Assembly (NCBI RefSeq): GCF_018614035.1
Contig: NZ_JAGGPA010000010.1
Coordinates: 1 to 64,000, forward strand
Direction of reading: 5' to 3'
Origin: Streptomyces sp. ISL-96
GTDB lineage: Bacteria > Actinomycetota > Actinomycetes > Streptomycetales > Streptomycetaceae
DNA: 64,000 bases
Of the stretch, positions 8,083-16,817 are shown one piece after another (the stretch's first letter is position 1; each line of letters opens with the position of its first letter). The position numbers and the translations under genes were made by a program. The notes under the pieces are model-generated. The model was not told the origin of the DNA. It ran no database searches and was given only the letters and a program-made list of their open reading frames with translations.

Positions 8083-10572
8083 CTACGACCGGCCCGTCGC
8101 CGTGCCCTTCACCGCGTCCAGGGCGTACACGCACCGGTCCTTGCTGCACGCGTACACCACACCACCCTGTGCCACCGGCGACCCGGTGATCTCGCCGCCC
8201 GTCGCGAGCTTCCAGCGCAGTTGCCCGCCGCTCGCGTCCAGCGTGTACAGGCAGTGGTCGGCCGAGCCGAAGTGCACACGGCCGTCGGAGACGACCGGCG
8301 CGCCGACCACCTCGCCGCCCGCCGCGAAACGCCACTTCGGCGTGCCGGTCACGGCGTCCAGGGTGTAGAGCGCGCTGCCGCTGCCCACGTGGATGTTGCC
8401 CGCGGCGACCAGCACCGGCTCGATGGACTGGCGGGACTCGGTGGCGATGCGCCAGCGGTCCTTGCCGGTGGAGGCGTCCAGGGCGTACACCGTGCCGAGG
8501 TAGTCGGCGAGGTAGATGCCACCGCCCGTGACGGCCGGACCCGGCGCGAAGGCGGGCGGGCTCAGGAAGACGGCGGGGGCCTCGAAGTGCCACCGCACAC
8601 GGCCGCCGGCAGCGTCGATGGCGAGGACTCGGGTCCCGGCGGCGACGTACACATAGCCGTCCGGCGCCGACGTCACCCGCAGCGGGACTCCCCCGCAGGA
8701 CGCCGCGTCGCCGATCGGGTACGACCAGCGCTCCCTGCCGGTACGGGCGTCCAGCGCACGCAGCCGTGCGTCCTGCCACACGTACACGGTGTCGTCATGT
8801 ACGGCGGGACCGGCCTCCGGGGTCTCGAAGTCGCTCTGCGCGCCGGTGAGTTCCCACAGCTTCTGGCCGTTGGTCGCCTCCCAGGCCTGGACGCCGCCGC
8901 CCCGCGTGCCGGTCACGACTGTGCCGCGGTGAGCCTTGAGGGAGTACACCCACGCATCGGTCTGGAGCCGCCAGCGCTCCTGGCCGTCGGCCGCGTCGAG
9001 GGCGTACAGCGTGGGGCCGTCGGAGGCGTGGATACGCCCGCCCGCGACCGCCATCGCCCAGGCGACGTCACGCGTCTTGAACTGTCGCCGGCCGCTGGCC
9101 ACGTCGAGGGCGTGCACCTCGAAGGAGGTGACGTAGACGAGGTCGCCCGCTACGGCGGGTGTGCCCCACACGTCGTTGGACATGCGGAACCGCCACGGCC
9201 GCCATCCCCCGGACGGCCCCGCGCCGTCCGCCGACTGTGCGGGCGGCGGAATGGCCGGGGGCGGCGGGGCGGTGGAAGGCGGCGGTACGACGCCGGCGTG
9301 GGCGTCCGCGCCGTTCGGGGAGACGCTCACCCCGGCGGGGGGCCGGATCCATCCCGTGGCGTGCTCGCCGTGCGCCTGAACGGCGGCGGTGCGGCCGTCG
9401 ACCACGCGGGGGCCCGGACCGATCGGCACCTTGGCACCGGGCAGGCGTACGGCGGCATGGTCACCGGCTTGTCCCGCGTGGGCTCCCTGCGGCTGCGGCG
9501 CGCGCCCACCCGGGTACGCCGGTGCCGGTGCCGACGCCGCAGCGGAGGCAGGAGCCGACGCCGACGCCGCGGCCTGCGACCGTGACGCCACCGGGGCGAA
9601 CGGCGGCGGGCCCGGCGGCCTCGGCGGCGTGGAGTGCGCCCGGGCCGGCGGCGTGCTCGGCGTGGACGGCAGTGCGGCACGCCCGCCCCGCCGCTGCTCG
9701 ATCATCGCGGTGGCCCGTGCGGGCAGCCAGGCCGACGCCGTACCGCTGTCGTCCTCGCCGGAGTCGAAGAGGTGCGGCGAGAGCTGCGCCTGGAGGTCGG
9801 CCGGGCTGGGTCGCCGTACCGCCTCCATCTGCATGCACGACTCGATCAGCGGGCGCAGCTCGTCGGGCAGTCCCTCGACGTCGGGGCCCTCGCGCAGCAG
9901 CATGAAGACGGTTTCGACCGGGTTCGCGCCGTGGAAGGGCGCATGCCCGGTCGCCGCGAAGACCAGCGTCGAACCGAGCGAGAAAATGTCGCTCGCGCCC
10001 GTCACGCTGCGCGAGTCGCGCGCCTGCTCGGGCGACATGTAGGCGGGCGTACCGACGGCGACGTTGGTCATGGTCAGCCGTGTGTTGGAGACGCCCGAGG
10101 CGATACCGAAGTCGATGACGCGCGGCCCGTCCTCCACCACCAGGACGTTCGACGGCTTGAGGTCACGGTGGACCAGACCCGCCCCGTGGATGGACTGGAG
10201 CGCCTCGGCGATACCGGCCGCCAGCCAGCGCACCGCCTGGGCCGGCATCGGCCCGCATTCATTCACTATTTCTTCGAGGGAGGGCGCGGGTACGTACGCC
10301 GTGGCCAGCCACGGCACCGCCGCCCGCGGATCGGCGTCCACGACGGCGGCCGTATAAAACCCGCTGACCGCCCGGGCGGCCTCCACCTCGCGCGTGAAGC
10401 GGACGCGGAACAGCTGGTCCTCGGCGAGCTCGGTCCTTACCGTCTTGATCGCCACGCGCCGGCCGGACGCCGACCGCGCGAGATAGACCAGCCCCATGCC
10501 GCCGGCCCCGAGCCGGGCCAGTACCTCGAACGGGCCGATCCGCCGCGGGTCATGCTGCGTCAGCTGCTCCAT
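8083..10572 (-). CDS. Ser/Thr protein kinase with C-terminal PQQ-type beta-propeller
   Basis: 829 aa. Residues 14-270 are a Hanks-type kinase: glycine loop GAGGMGLVY (22-30), ATP-anchoring Lys43, catalytic HRDLKPSN (135-142, Asp137) and DFG (154-156). A Pro/Ala-rich linker of about 200 residues follows. The last 380 residues contain repeated PQQ/YWTD-like blades, each with the pattern xVYVxSxxxxLYALDAxxGxxxW, giving a likely complete propeller. No transmembrane segment is seen, unlike PknB-type kinases, so the propeller would be cytoplasmic and probably binds a partner or ligand. It stands as a single gene. Confidence 0.9.
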   Translation of the reverse strand: MEQLTQHDPRRIGPFEVLARLGAGGMGLVYLARSASGRRVAIKTVRTELAEDQLFRVRFTREVEAARAVSGFYTAAVVDADPRAAVPWLATAYVPAPSLEEIVNECGPMPAQAVRWLAAGIAEALQSIHGAGLVHRDLKPSNVLVVEDGPRVIDFGIASGVSNTRLTMTNVAVGTPAYMSPEQARDSRSVTGASDIFSLGSTLVFAATGHAPFHGANPVETVFMLLREGPDVEGLPDELRPLIESCMQMEAVRRPSPADLQAQLSPHLFDSGEDDSGTASAWLPARATAMIEQRRGGRAALPSTPSTPPARAHSTPPRPPGPPPFAPVASRSQAAASASAPASAAASAPAPAYPGGRAPQPQGAHAGQAGDHAAVRLPGAKVPIGPGPRVVDGRTAAVQAHGEHATGWIRPPAGVSVSPNGADAHAGVVPPPSTAPPPPAIPPPAQSADGAGPSGGWRPWRFRMSNDVWGTPAVAGDLVYVTSFEVHALDVASGRRQFKTRDVAWAMAVAGGRIHASDGPTLYALDAADGQERWRLQTDAWVYSLKAHRGTVVTGTRGGGVQAWEATNGQKLWELTGAQSDFETPEAGPAVHDDTVYVWQDARLRALDARTGRERWSYPIGDAASCGGVPLRVTSAPDGYVYVAAGTRVLAIDAAGGRVRWHFEAPAVFLSPPAFAPGPAVTGGGIYLADYLGTVYALDASTGKDRWRIATESRQSIEPVLVAAGNIHVGSGSALYTLDAVTGTPKWRFAAGGEVVGAPVVSDGRVHFGSADHCLYTLDASGGQLRWKLATGGEITGSPVAQGGVVYACSKDRCVYALDAVKGTATGRS

Positions 10573-10764
10573 AACTTGCCTGCCACCTCCCCGTACGAGG
10601 CCGTGAACACAGCCCCGTGAAGCGTCTCACCACTGGGCACCACCCAGCGGTGCGCACCCTGATTCTTCCTGTCGGAGGCGGTGGTGGCGAACCCGGGGGC
10701 GGACCGGGGTGTCTCACCCGGATTCGGACAGGTCACGCAGGCGCGGAATGTCGGGGATGGCCTG

Positions 10765-11697
10765 CTACGTTCCGGTTTCGCGGGGCCGGTCGGGCTGGGG
10801 GCGCTCGGCAACCTCGCCACTTTCGGCCACTTCGGCGGCTTCGGCCGCCTCCGCCCTGTCGGCCGTCTCGGCCGTCTCCGCCGGCTCGGCCAGCACAGCG
10901 AAGGTGGCGCCCTGGTTGTCGGTGAGCACCGCGATCCGGCCGTAGGGCGTGTCGAAGGGGTCCGCCTGGACCCGGCCGCCGAGTTCCACCGCCTTCGACA
11001 CGGCCCCGTCGCAGTCGTCGACCACGAAATAGACCAGGAAGTGGTCGGGCATCTCGACCGGGAAGGCGTCCCCCATGACGCTGCGCCCCCCGATGGCCGT
11101 ATCGGGGCCGGGCTCGGCGCCCGCCGGAGACCACATGCGGAATTCCTGGCCCGGTTCGTCGAGGTCGAGGTCGAAACCCTGGAAGCCGAAGACCGTCTCG
11201 TAGAACGGGTCAGTCCGGTTCTTGTCGCGCGCGTAGACCTCGGTCCAGCAGAAGCAGCCGGGCTGGTCCCGCTTCTCGAACCCGGCATGGCTCCCCGCCT
11301 GCCAGAGCCCGAACACCGCGCCGCCGGGGTCGGCGGCCACAGCCATCGTGCCGAGCGGGGGCAGAGGCAGCGGGTCCGTCACCATCTGGCCGCCCGCGTC
11401 CCTGATCTTGCGGGCGAGCGCCGCGGCGTCGTCGGTGGCGAAGTAGACGCCCCAGGCGGTGGGCATACGGCCGTCCAGTTTGGGCGCGAGGGCGGCGACC
11501 TTCTTGCCGTCAATGAGGGCGTTGACGAAGGTGGCCTGCCCCCCGGCCCGCCCCGACCATCGCGCTCTGGCCCGCTCGTCGATGCCGGGATCCTCAAACG
11601 TCCAGCCGAACAGCCCACCGTAAAATCGCTTGCCCGCTTCGACGTCAGCCAGCGTCACATCCACCCAGCACGGCATGCCTTCCGCACATACGGCCAT
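10765..11697 (-). CDS. VOC (glyoxalase/bleomycin-resistance-like) protein, two tandem domains
   Basis: 310 aa. Two repeats of the vicinal-oxygen-chelate fold are visible, the first beginning PCWVDVTLADVEAGKRFYGG and the second PGCFCWTEVYARDKNRTDPF; each carries the FYxxLFGW / FYETVFGF signature. Residues after about 265 form an Ala/Glu-rich tail built of AETAETADRAEAAE-like repeats, which is unusual for the family and probably disordered. Tandem VOC proteins of this kind are common in Streptomyces and lack an assigned substrate. The ATG at 11697 follows GGAAGGAG by 8 nt. Confidence 0.82.
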   Translation of the reverse strand: MAVCAEGMPCWVDVTLADVEAGKRFYGGLFGWTFEDPGIDERARARWSGRAGGQATFVNALIDGKKVAALAPKLDGRMPTAWGVYFATDDAAALARKIRDAGGQMVTDPLPLPPLGTMAVAADPGGAVFGLWQAGSHAGFEKRDQPGCFCWTEVYARDKNRTDPFYETVFGFQGFDLDLDEPGQEFRMWSPAGAEPGPDTAIGGRSVMGDAFPVEMPDHFLVYFVVDDCDGAVSKAVELGGRVQADPFDTPYGRIAVLTDNQGATFAVLAEPAETAETADRAEAAEAAEVAESGEVAERPQPDRPRETGT

Positions 11698-11842
11698 GAG
11701 CCCGGCTCCTTCCGTCACGCAGGGCAAGGGCGGCGTGTGACGCCCGTCACCCTTCAAGCTAACGGGCCACCGCGCTCCACGCAGAGGAGGAAAATCGAAC
11801 AAGTAGTTGAATACCGGGGCATCACGCCATGGCGGACACAAC

Positions 11843-11864
11843 TTGTCCACCAAAGTTGTCCACA
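11843..11864 (+). other. Pair of DnaA-box-like sequences
   Basis: TTGTCCACC at 11843-11851 and TTGTCCACA at 11856-11864 lie 13 bp apart in the same orientation. TTGTCCACA is the Streptomyces DnaA-box consensus as I know it. They sit in the 305-bp gene-free stretch 11698-12002 between the VOC gene and tetR. Beyond these boxes and a short A+T-richer patch around 11870-11885 I see nothing else in that gap. Confidence 0.4.
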
Positions 11865-12002
11865 GGCTGTTGATAAGACTATTCGGGTTCGGGGCGGTCA
11901 GCGAGGTGGCGGCCCCTGCGGAGCAGGCCCGTGCGCCCGGCCGGTTCCCCATTTGCAGTCGGCCGAATCGCGCTCCGATCACCCCTCGGTAAGCTGACTG
12001 GC

Positions 12003-12650
12003 ATGACAGGACAAGTACGCACGGTCGACGGCCGCGTGGCCGGACGACGCGGTCAGGCGACGCGGCAGAAGCTGCTCGACTGCCTCAGCGAGATGCTCAG
12101 CTCCTCGCCCTACCGCGACGTCAAAGTCATCGATGTGGCCCGGAAGGCGGGGACTTCACCCGCGACGTTCTACCAGTACTTCCCTGATGTGGAGGGCGCC
12201 GTCCTCGAAGTCGCGGAAGAAATGGCAAAGGAGGGCGCCGGGTTGACCGAACTCGTCTCCGGCCGCTCCTGGGTCGGCAAGGCCGGCTGGGCGACCTCCG
12301 AAGAGCTTGTCGAGGGCTTCCTCGACTTCTGGCGCAAAAACGACGCCATCCTCCGGGTCGTCGACCTGGGTGCCGCGGAGGGCGACAAGCGGTTCTACAA
12401 GATCCGCATGAAGATCCTGAACTCCGTGACCAACTCCCTTACGGACACGGTGAAGGAGCTCCAGGCCAAGGGCAAGGTCGACAAGGACATCAGCCCCGCC
12501 GCGATGGCCGGCTCTCTCGTCGCGATGCTGGCCGCGGTGGCCTCGCACCAGAAGGGCTTCCAGGCGTGGGGCGTGAAGCAGACGGAACTCCGCCCCAATC
12601 TCGCCCTGTTGGTGCACCTGGGCATCACCGGCAAGAAGCCGACGAAGTAG
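12003..12650 (+). CDS. TetR-family transcriptional regulator
   Basis: 215 aa. An N-terminal helix-turn-helix (about residues 15-65: RRGQATRQKLLDCL through VIDVARKAGTSPATFYQYFPDVEGAV) has the TetR recognition helix with the YxYF motif; an all-helical ligand-binding/dimerisation domain follows. It is the only TetR gene between the first and last copies of the CTGAC-N5-GTCAG operator, and TetR dimers typically bind 15-bp palindromes of that kind. It is therefore the nearest candidate for the regulator, but no good operator copy precedes its own start, so the assignment is inference. The ATG at 12003 has no strong ribosome binding site. Confidence 0.85.
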   Translation: MTGQVRTVDGRVAGRRGQATRQKLLDCLSEMLSSSPYRDVKVIDVARKAGTSPATFYQYFPDVEGAVLEVAEEMAKEGAGLTELVSGRSWVGKAGWATSEELVEGFLDFWRKNDAILRVVDLGAAEGDKRFYKIRMKILNSVTNSLTDTVKELQAKGKVDKDISPAAMAGSLVAMLAAVASHQKGFQAWGVKQTELRPNLALLVHLGITGKKPTK

Positions 12651-12727
12651 GCCCCGCCTCCCAAAACTTCAACCCCCAACCCCCAACCCCCAGCCCTCTC
12701 ACCCCCACCCGACCCAGTCCTGTCTAC

Positions 12728-12759
12728 GCAGCGGCGGCCCCATACCGGTCCGCCGCTGC
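12728..12759. terminator. Bidirectional hairpin between convergent genes
   Basis: GCAGCGGCGG and CCGCCGCTGC form a perfect 10-bp stem with a 12-nt loop. It lies between the convergent tetR and deazaflavin-oxidoreductase genes, just after a C-rich run of AACCCCC units at about 12668-12695. It is probably a shared transcription terminator. Confidence 0.6.
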
Positions 12760-12767
12760 GGCATTTC

Positions 12768-13250
12768 TCAGCGGCTTCGCCGCTGCTCCAGCAGAAAGAG
12801 CCGGATCTCCCGCTCCACTCTCGCCTGGTACGTCGCGTACGGCGGCCAGAACTTCAGTACCGCCTGCCACGCCTCCTCCCGCTCGGCACCCTCCAGCCGC
12901 CGCGCCCTGACCTCGATGTCCTTGCCGCGCCAGCTGATACTGGCGTCCGGGTGCTTCATCAGGTTGGCCGTCCAGCCGGGATGTCCCGGCCGGCCGAAGT
13001 TGTTCCCGACGAGAATCCACCTGCCGCCGTCCTCCGGCATGCACGCCAGCGGCGTGGTGCGCGGCAGGCCGCTCCTGGCGCCCTTCACCGTGAGGATCAC
13101 GCCGGGCAGCATCTGGGCGCTCAGCATCACCCTGCCGCGGGTCAGGCGGTGTACGGCGCGGTCCATGGCGGGGACGAAGTGCGGGGCGATGCGGGCGAAG
13201 GCGCGGGTCGAGGACACCTTCTGGAGGAGCCGTACTCCGGTCGGCGGCAT
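12768..13250 (-). CDS. Nitroreductase/deazaflavin (F420)-dependent oxidoreductase, DDN family
   Basis: 160 aa. It belongs to the F420-binding split-barrel family typified by mycobacterial Ddn (PF04075): TVKGARSGLPRTTPL followed by WILVGNNFGRPGHPGWTANL and then MKHPDASI, a signature near the cofactor site. Members reduce quinones or unsaturated lactones and enones with F420H2. Its ATG overlaps the stop of the upstream acyl-CoA dehydrogenase gene (TGATG), so the two are co-translated and it is probably under the same operator. A role in reducing an unsaturated pathway intermediate is inference. Confidence 0.85.
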   Translation of the reverse strand: MPPTGVRLLQKVSSTRAFARIAPHFVPAMDRAVHRLTRGRVMLSAQMLPGVILTVKGARSGLPRTTPLACMPEDGGRWILVGNNFGRPGHPGWTANLMKHPDASISWRGKDIEVRARRLEGAEREEAWQAVLKFWPPYATYQARVEREIRLFLLEQRRSR

Positions 13251-14512
13251 CAGGCCGTCACCCCTTGCTCCGCCACTCCCGCCACGCCCGCCACTCCCGT
13301 CGTCTCCCCCGCCGCCTCCCCCACCGCGCCTTCCGCCGTACCGAAGAGCCCCGCGACCTGCGCCGCGCGGTCGCGCAGGCGGTGGACGGGGCCGAACAGC
13401 AGCTCGTCCGACGCCGCCCGCTTGAAGTACAGGTGCGCGTCGTGCTCCCACGTGAATCCGATCCCGCCGTGCAGCTGGACGGCCTCCCCCGCGGTCGTAC
13501 GCAGCGCCTCGACCGCGTGCGCGAGGGCGAGGCCCCCGGTGGCCGGGTCCCAGGCTGCGTAGTACGCCGCCGAGCGTGCAGCCTGGACCTGTACGTACAG
13601 GTCCGCCAGCCGGTGCTTGACCGCCTGGAAGGAACCGATCGCGCGCCCGAACTGCTCGCGCGTCTTGACGTAGTCGACGGTTCGCTCCAGCGCGTGCGAG
13701 GCTGCCCCGACCGCCTCGGCGGCGAGCATGACGGCAGCGGTACGCCCGGCTTCCGCCAGCGCCCCCGGAACATCGGCGGCGTCGTCACCACCCAGCAACT
13801 CCCCCGCGACCTCGCGCAATTGGACGCGGGCCTGGGGCCGGGTCTCGTCCAGGGCGGTCTGTCGTACGCGGACCAGTCCCGGGGCGTCGGCCCGTACGAG
13901 AAACAGCAGGGTGCGGCTCCGGGCGAAGCCGCCCGTGTGTGCGGCGACCAGCAGCAGACCGGCGCTGTGCCCGTCGAGCACCTGCTCGGCCTCCCCGTAC
14001 AGCGTCCAGGTTCCGTCTCGCTCATCCGCGGCCGTACGCCGGGCCTGTACGCCGCCGGACCGGCCACCGCCCGCCCACTCGCCGCCGGCGTTGTCGCCGG
14101 TGAGGGCGAGCGCGGCGGAGAGGCCGCCGCCGGGGACGGCGAGGGTGGCGGTCAGCGTGCCGTCGGCGACGGGCGGGAGCAGGGCGGCGCGCTGGGCGTC
14201 CGTACCGAGTGCGGCGATCAGCGGTGCGGCCAGCACGGCGGTGGCGAGCAGCGGGGACGGCAGCAGGACTCGGCCCGTTTCCTCGCAGGCGAGGGCGAGT
14301 TCGACGGTCCCGCAGCCGACTCCGCCGTAGGCGGCGGGGAGGGCAAGGCCGGGCAGCCCGATCTGTTCGGCGAGCTGCCGCCAGAGGTCGGGGTCGTACC
14401 CGGCGGTGGTCCGCACGGCCGACTTCACCTCATCGGGACCACATCGCTTGGCCAGCAGTTCGCGCAGCGTGCGGCGGATCTCGTCCTGCTCCACGGTGAA
14501 GGCGGCGTCCAT
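13250..14512 (-). CDS. Acyl-CoA dehydrogenase family protein
   Basis: 420 aa. The N-terminal helical domain (MDAAFTVEQDEIRRTL, then PAAYGGVGCGTVELALACEETGR), a divergent middle domain and the C-terminal FAD/dimer motif REQFGRAIGSFQAVKHRLAD with QLHGGIGFTWEHDAHLYFKR are present. The middle region lacks the classical substrate/FAD motif seen in the 391-aa and 390-aa dehydrogenases of this window, as in partner subunits of heteromeric FadE pairs from steroid pathways. No second dehydrogenase is adjacent, so its partner would be encoded elsewhere. The start follows GGGAGGGAG, and an operator copy (14536-14550) is 24 bp upstream. Confidence 0.85.
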   Translation of the reverse strand: MDAAFTVEQDEIRRTLRELLAKRCGPDEVKSAVRTTAGYDPDLWRQLAEQIGLPGLALPAAYGGVGCGTVELALACEETGRVLLPSPLLATAVLAAPLIAALGTDAQRAALLPPVADGTLTATLAVPGGGLSAALALTGDNAGGEWAGGGRSGGVQARRTAADERDGTWTLYGEAEQVLDGHSAGLLLVAAHTGGFARSRTLLFLVRADAPGLVRVRQTALDETRPQARVQLREVAGELLGGDDAADVPGALAEAGRTAAVMLAAEAVGAASHALERTVDYVKTREQFGRAIGSFQAVKHRLADLYVQVQAARSAAYYAAWDPATGGLALAHAVEALRTTAGEAVQLHGGIGFTWEHDAHLYFKRAASDELLFGPVHRLRDRAAQVAGLFGTAEGAVGEAAGETTGVAGVAGVAEQGVTA

Positions 14513-14535
14513 GGAACTCCCTCCCAGCCCTCTGA

Positions 14536-14550
14536 CTGACGGCCCGTCAT
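14536..14550. promoter_or_regulatory. Operator copy 3 (one mismatch)
   Basis: CTGACGGCCCGTCAT, one mismatch in the second half-site. It lies 24 bp upstream of the acyl-CoA dehydrogenase start at 14512. On the minus strand it reads TAACATGAC at its edge, where TAACAT could be the -10 box. Confidence 0.65.
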
Positions 14551-14633
14551 GTTAGGGCTGGGTGGGCGAGATGCACAGAGGCGCGACGGGTGCGAGCACT
14601 GGCCTCCCGGCACATCGCCACCAACCGGCACAT

Positions 14634-14680
14634 CCGGCCTCTCCGGCGTTTGAGGAGCGGGGTCTGGGGCGGAGCCCCAG
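14634..14680. repeat. Streptomyces dispersed intergenic repeat
   Basis: The stretch contains CTCCGGCGTTTGAGGAGCGG followed by TCTGGGGCGGAGCCCCAG, which can fold as a hairpin (CTGGGGC/GCCCCAG). I recognise this as a palindromic element found in many copies between Streptomyces genes. Shorter relatives occur at 29230-29260 and 37772-37800 in this window. Confidence 0.55.
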
Positions 14681-14732
14681 CACCCACCCGCCCGCGCCTA
14701 ACTCCGCCAAGCCCCACCACCGAAGGCCAAAC

Positions 14733-14747
14733 CTGATGTACCGTCAG
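14733..14747. promoter_or_regulatory. Operator copy 4 (one mismatch)
   Basis: CTGATGTACCGTCAG, one mismatch in the first half-site. It ends 4 bp before the ATG of the thiolase-like gene at 14752, so it would overlap the transcription start of a leaderless mRNA. Confidence 0.65.
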
Positions 14748-14751
14748 TTTC

Positions 14752-15930
14752 ATGTCGCCGCCGCCGACCCACCCCACCCGCAAGGTAGCCATCGTCGGCA
14801 CAGCCCTCTCCGACTGCGGACGCGTCGACGACGCCACCCCGTACGCCCTGCACGCGCAGGCCGCCCGCCGCGCCCTCGCCGACTCCGGCCTCGACCGGTC
14901 CGTCATCGACGGCTTCGCATCGGCCGGCCTCGGCACGCTCGCGCCGATCGAGGTCGCCGAGTACCTCGGGCTGCGCCCCACCTGGGTCGACTCGACCACC
15001 GTCGGCGGTGCCACCTGGGAAGTCATGGCCGCGCACGCCGCCGACGCGGTAGCCGCCGGCCACGCCAACGCCGTACTCCTGGTGTACGGCTCGACCGCCC
15101 GCGCCGACATCAAGGCGCGGCGCCGCACCGCGAACCTCTCCTTCGGGGCGCGCGGCCCGCTGCAGTTCGAGGTCCCGTACGGGCACAGCCTCGTCGCCAA
15201 GTACGCGATGGCCGCCCGCCGCCACATGCACGAGTACGGCACGACCCTGGAGCAGCTCGCCGAGGTGGCCGTCCAGGCGCGGGCGAACGCGGCGACGAAC
15301 CCCGACGCGATGTTCCGCGACCCCATAACGACCGACGACGTACACTCCGGCCCGGTGATCGCCGATCCCTTCACCAAGCTGCACTGCTGCATCCGCAGCG
15401 ACGGCGGCTGCGCGGTGCTGATGGTGGCGGAGGACTACGTACCGGATGCGGCAAAGGCTCCGGTGTGGGTCCTGGGCGCCGGCTCAGCCATGTCCCACAC
15501 CACCATGTCCGAGTGGGACGACTTCACGGTCTCCCCGGCGGCCGTCTCCGGGCGTCTCGCCTTCGAGCGGGCAGGCGTACGCCCCGCGGACATCGACCTC
15601 GCCGAGATCTACGACGCCTTCACGTACATGACCCTCGTGACGCTCGAGGATCTCGGCTTCTGCGCGAAGGGCGAGGGCGGCGCGTTCATCGAGAAGGGCC
15701 GGCTGTTGCGCGACGGTGGACTGCCGGTGAACACCGACGGCGGCGGCCTGTCCGCCTGCCACCCCGGGATGCGGGGCCTGTTCCTGCTGGTGGAAGCGGT
15801 ACGGCAGCTGCGTGGCGAGGCGGGCGGGGGCCAGGTCCGCAGGGCGGACGGCGGGCTGCCGGAGCTGGCGGTGGCGTCGGGGACGGGCGGCTGGTTCTGC
15901 TCGTCGGGAACACTGGTGCTGGGGCGCTAA
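14752..15930 (+). CDS. Thiolase-like lipid-transfer protein
   Basis: 392 aa, thiolase superfamily, SCP-x/Ltp subgroup. It has VAIVGTALSDCG at the start, LAEIYDAFTYM around 285, and a C-terminal GGGLSACHPGMRG block that keeps the Cys-His-Pro-Gly lost in the other family member (3571-4719). The N-terminal nucleophile region reads TVGGATWEV with no Cys, so classical thiolysis is doubtful. A DUF35 partner is not adjacent; the one at 20652-21050 may serve. No ribosome binding site precedes the ATG and operator copy 4 abuts it, suggesting a leaderless transcript under direct repression. Confidence 0.82.
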   Translation: MSPPPTHPTRKVAIVGTALSDCGRVDDATPYALHAQAARRALADSGLDRSVIDGFASAGLGTLAPIEVAEYLGLRPTWVDSTTVGGATWEVMAAHAADAVAAGHANAVLLVYGSTARADIKARRRTANLSFGARGPLQFEVPYGHSLVAKYAMAARRHMHEYGTTLEQLAEVAVQARANAATNPDAMFRDPITTDDVHSGPVIADPFTKLHCCIRSDGGCAVLMVAEDYVPDAAKAPVWVLGAGSAMSHTTMSEWDDFTVSPAAVSGRLAFERAGVRPADIDLAEIYDAFTYMTLVTLEDLGFCAKGEGGAFIEKGRLLRDGGLPVNTDGGGLSACHPGMRGLFLLVEAVRQLRGEAGGGQVRRADGGLPELAVASGTGGWFCSSGTLVLGR

Positions 15931-16043
15931 CCGTTGCCCGCATGGCCGGTCCATCTCTGACCTGTCACTGGTCTTCCACTCGGTTCGCCCGGCCCCTCGG
16001 CCCCTCGTCCGCTCACCGGCGGTCGGTGGTGTGCAATGAGGCC

Positions 16044-16712
16044 ATGAGCGATGCACAGAATGCCTTCCGGGACCTGCTCCACGCACAACGCGTGTGGGAC
16101 ATCGACCTCCCCGCCTTCGACCCGGCAACCGCGCCCGGCAGCCCGGTGAGCCTCTTCCACGCCTGGTTCGCCGAGGCGGTCGCCGCCGGGCAGCCCGAGC
16201 CGCACACGATGAGCCTTGCGACCGTGGACGAGGACGGCCTGCCCGACGTACGGACGCTGATGCTCCACGACGCAGACGGGCACGGCTGGCACTTCGCCAC
16301 GCACGCCACCAGCGCGAAGGGCCGCCACCTCGCCGCACGCCCGCACGCGGCACTCGGCTTCTACTGGCCCGCTCAGGGCCGGCAGGTACGGATACGGGGC
16401 CGCGTCACCGCCGCCACCCCCGCGGAGAGCCAGGCCGATCTGCATGCGCGCTCGACCGGCGCCCTGGCCTCGGCCCTCGTGGGACGCCAGAGCGAGGTCC
16501 TCGACTCGTACGAGGAACTGGTGAGGGCATCGGAGGCCGCCTGGGAGCGGGCGGCCTCCGAACCGGACTCGGAGAGTCGAAGCTGGACGCGGTATGTGGT
16601 CGAGCCCCGGCAGGTGGAGTTCTTCCAGGGCGACGCGAGGCGACGGCACGTGCGGCTGCGCTACCACCGGGAGGCCGGAGGCGCGTGGGAGCGGGAGCTG
16701 CTCTGGCCGTGA
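16044..16712 (+). CDS. Pyridoxamine 5'-phosphate oxidase family protein
   Basis: 222 aa. FMN-binding split-barrel: HTMSLATVDEDGLPDVRTLML, then ATSAKGRHLAARPHAALGFYW and VRIRGRV, ending in the C-terminal dimerisation motif RHVRLRYHREAG. This matches PdxH-like oxidases, which convert pyridoxine/pyridoxamine 5'-phosphate to pyridoxal 5'-phosphate; the divergent tail means a related FMN or F420 oxidase is possible. It stands alone after the thiolase-like gene, with a weak GAGG site close to the ATG. Confidence 0.78.
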   Translation: MSDAQNAFRDLLHAQRVWDIDLPAFDPATAPGSPVSLFHAWFAEAVAAGQPEPHTMSLATVDEDGLPDVRTLMLHDADGHGWHFATHATSAKGRHLAARPHAALGFYWPAQGRQVRIRGRVTAATPAESQADLHARSTGALASALVGRQSEVLDSYEELVRASEAAWERAASEPDSESRSWTRYVVEPRQVEFFQGDARRRHVRLRYHREAGGAWERELLWP

Positions 16713-16817
16713 CGAGCCGCCCTGACGAGCGCGAACCTTATTCGATTTCAACCAGAAAGGGGCATTATAGGAGAGTCATAAACACGTAGCCCCAGGGACT
16801 CGGGACTGGAGGCACCG

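Noticed and set aside
11994..12009. CTGACTGGCATGACAG at the tetR start codon as a further operator copy
   Set aside because: The arms are 16 bp apart in pattern rather than 15, and the second arm (GACAG) does not match GTCAG. It also overlaps the coding start, so it is not counted.
12668..12700. AACCCCC tandem run as a functional repeat
   Set aside because: It is short and imperfect, lies between convergent genes, and is probably slippage.
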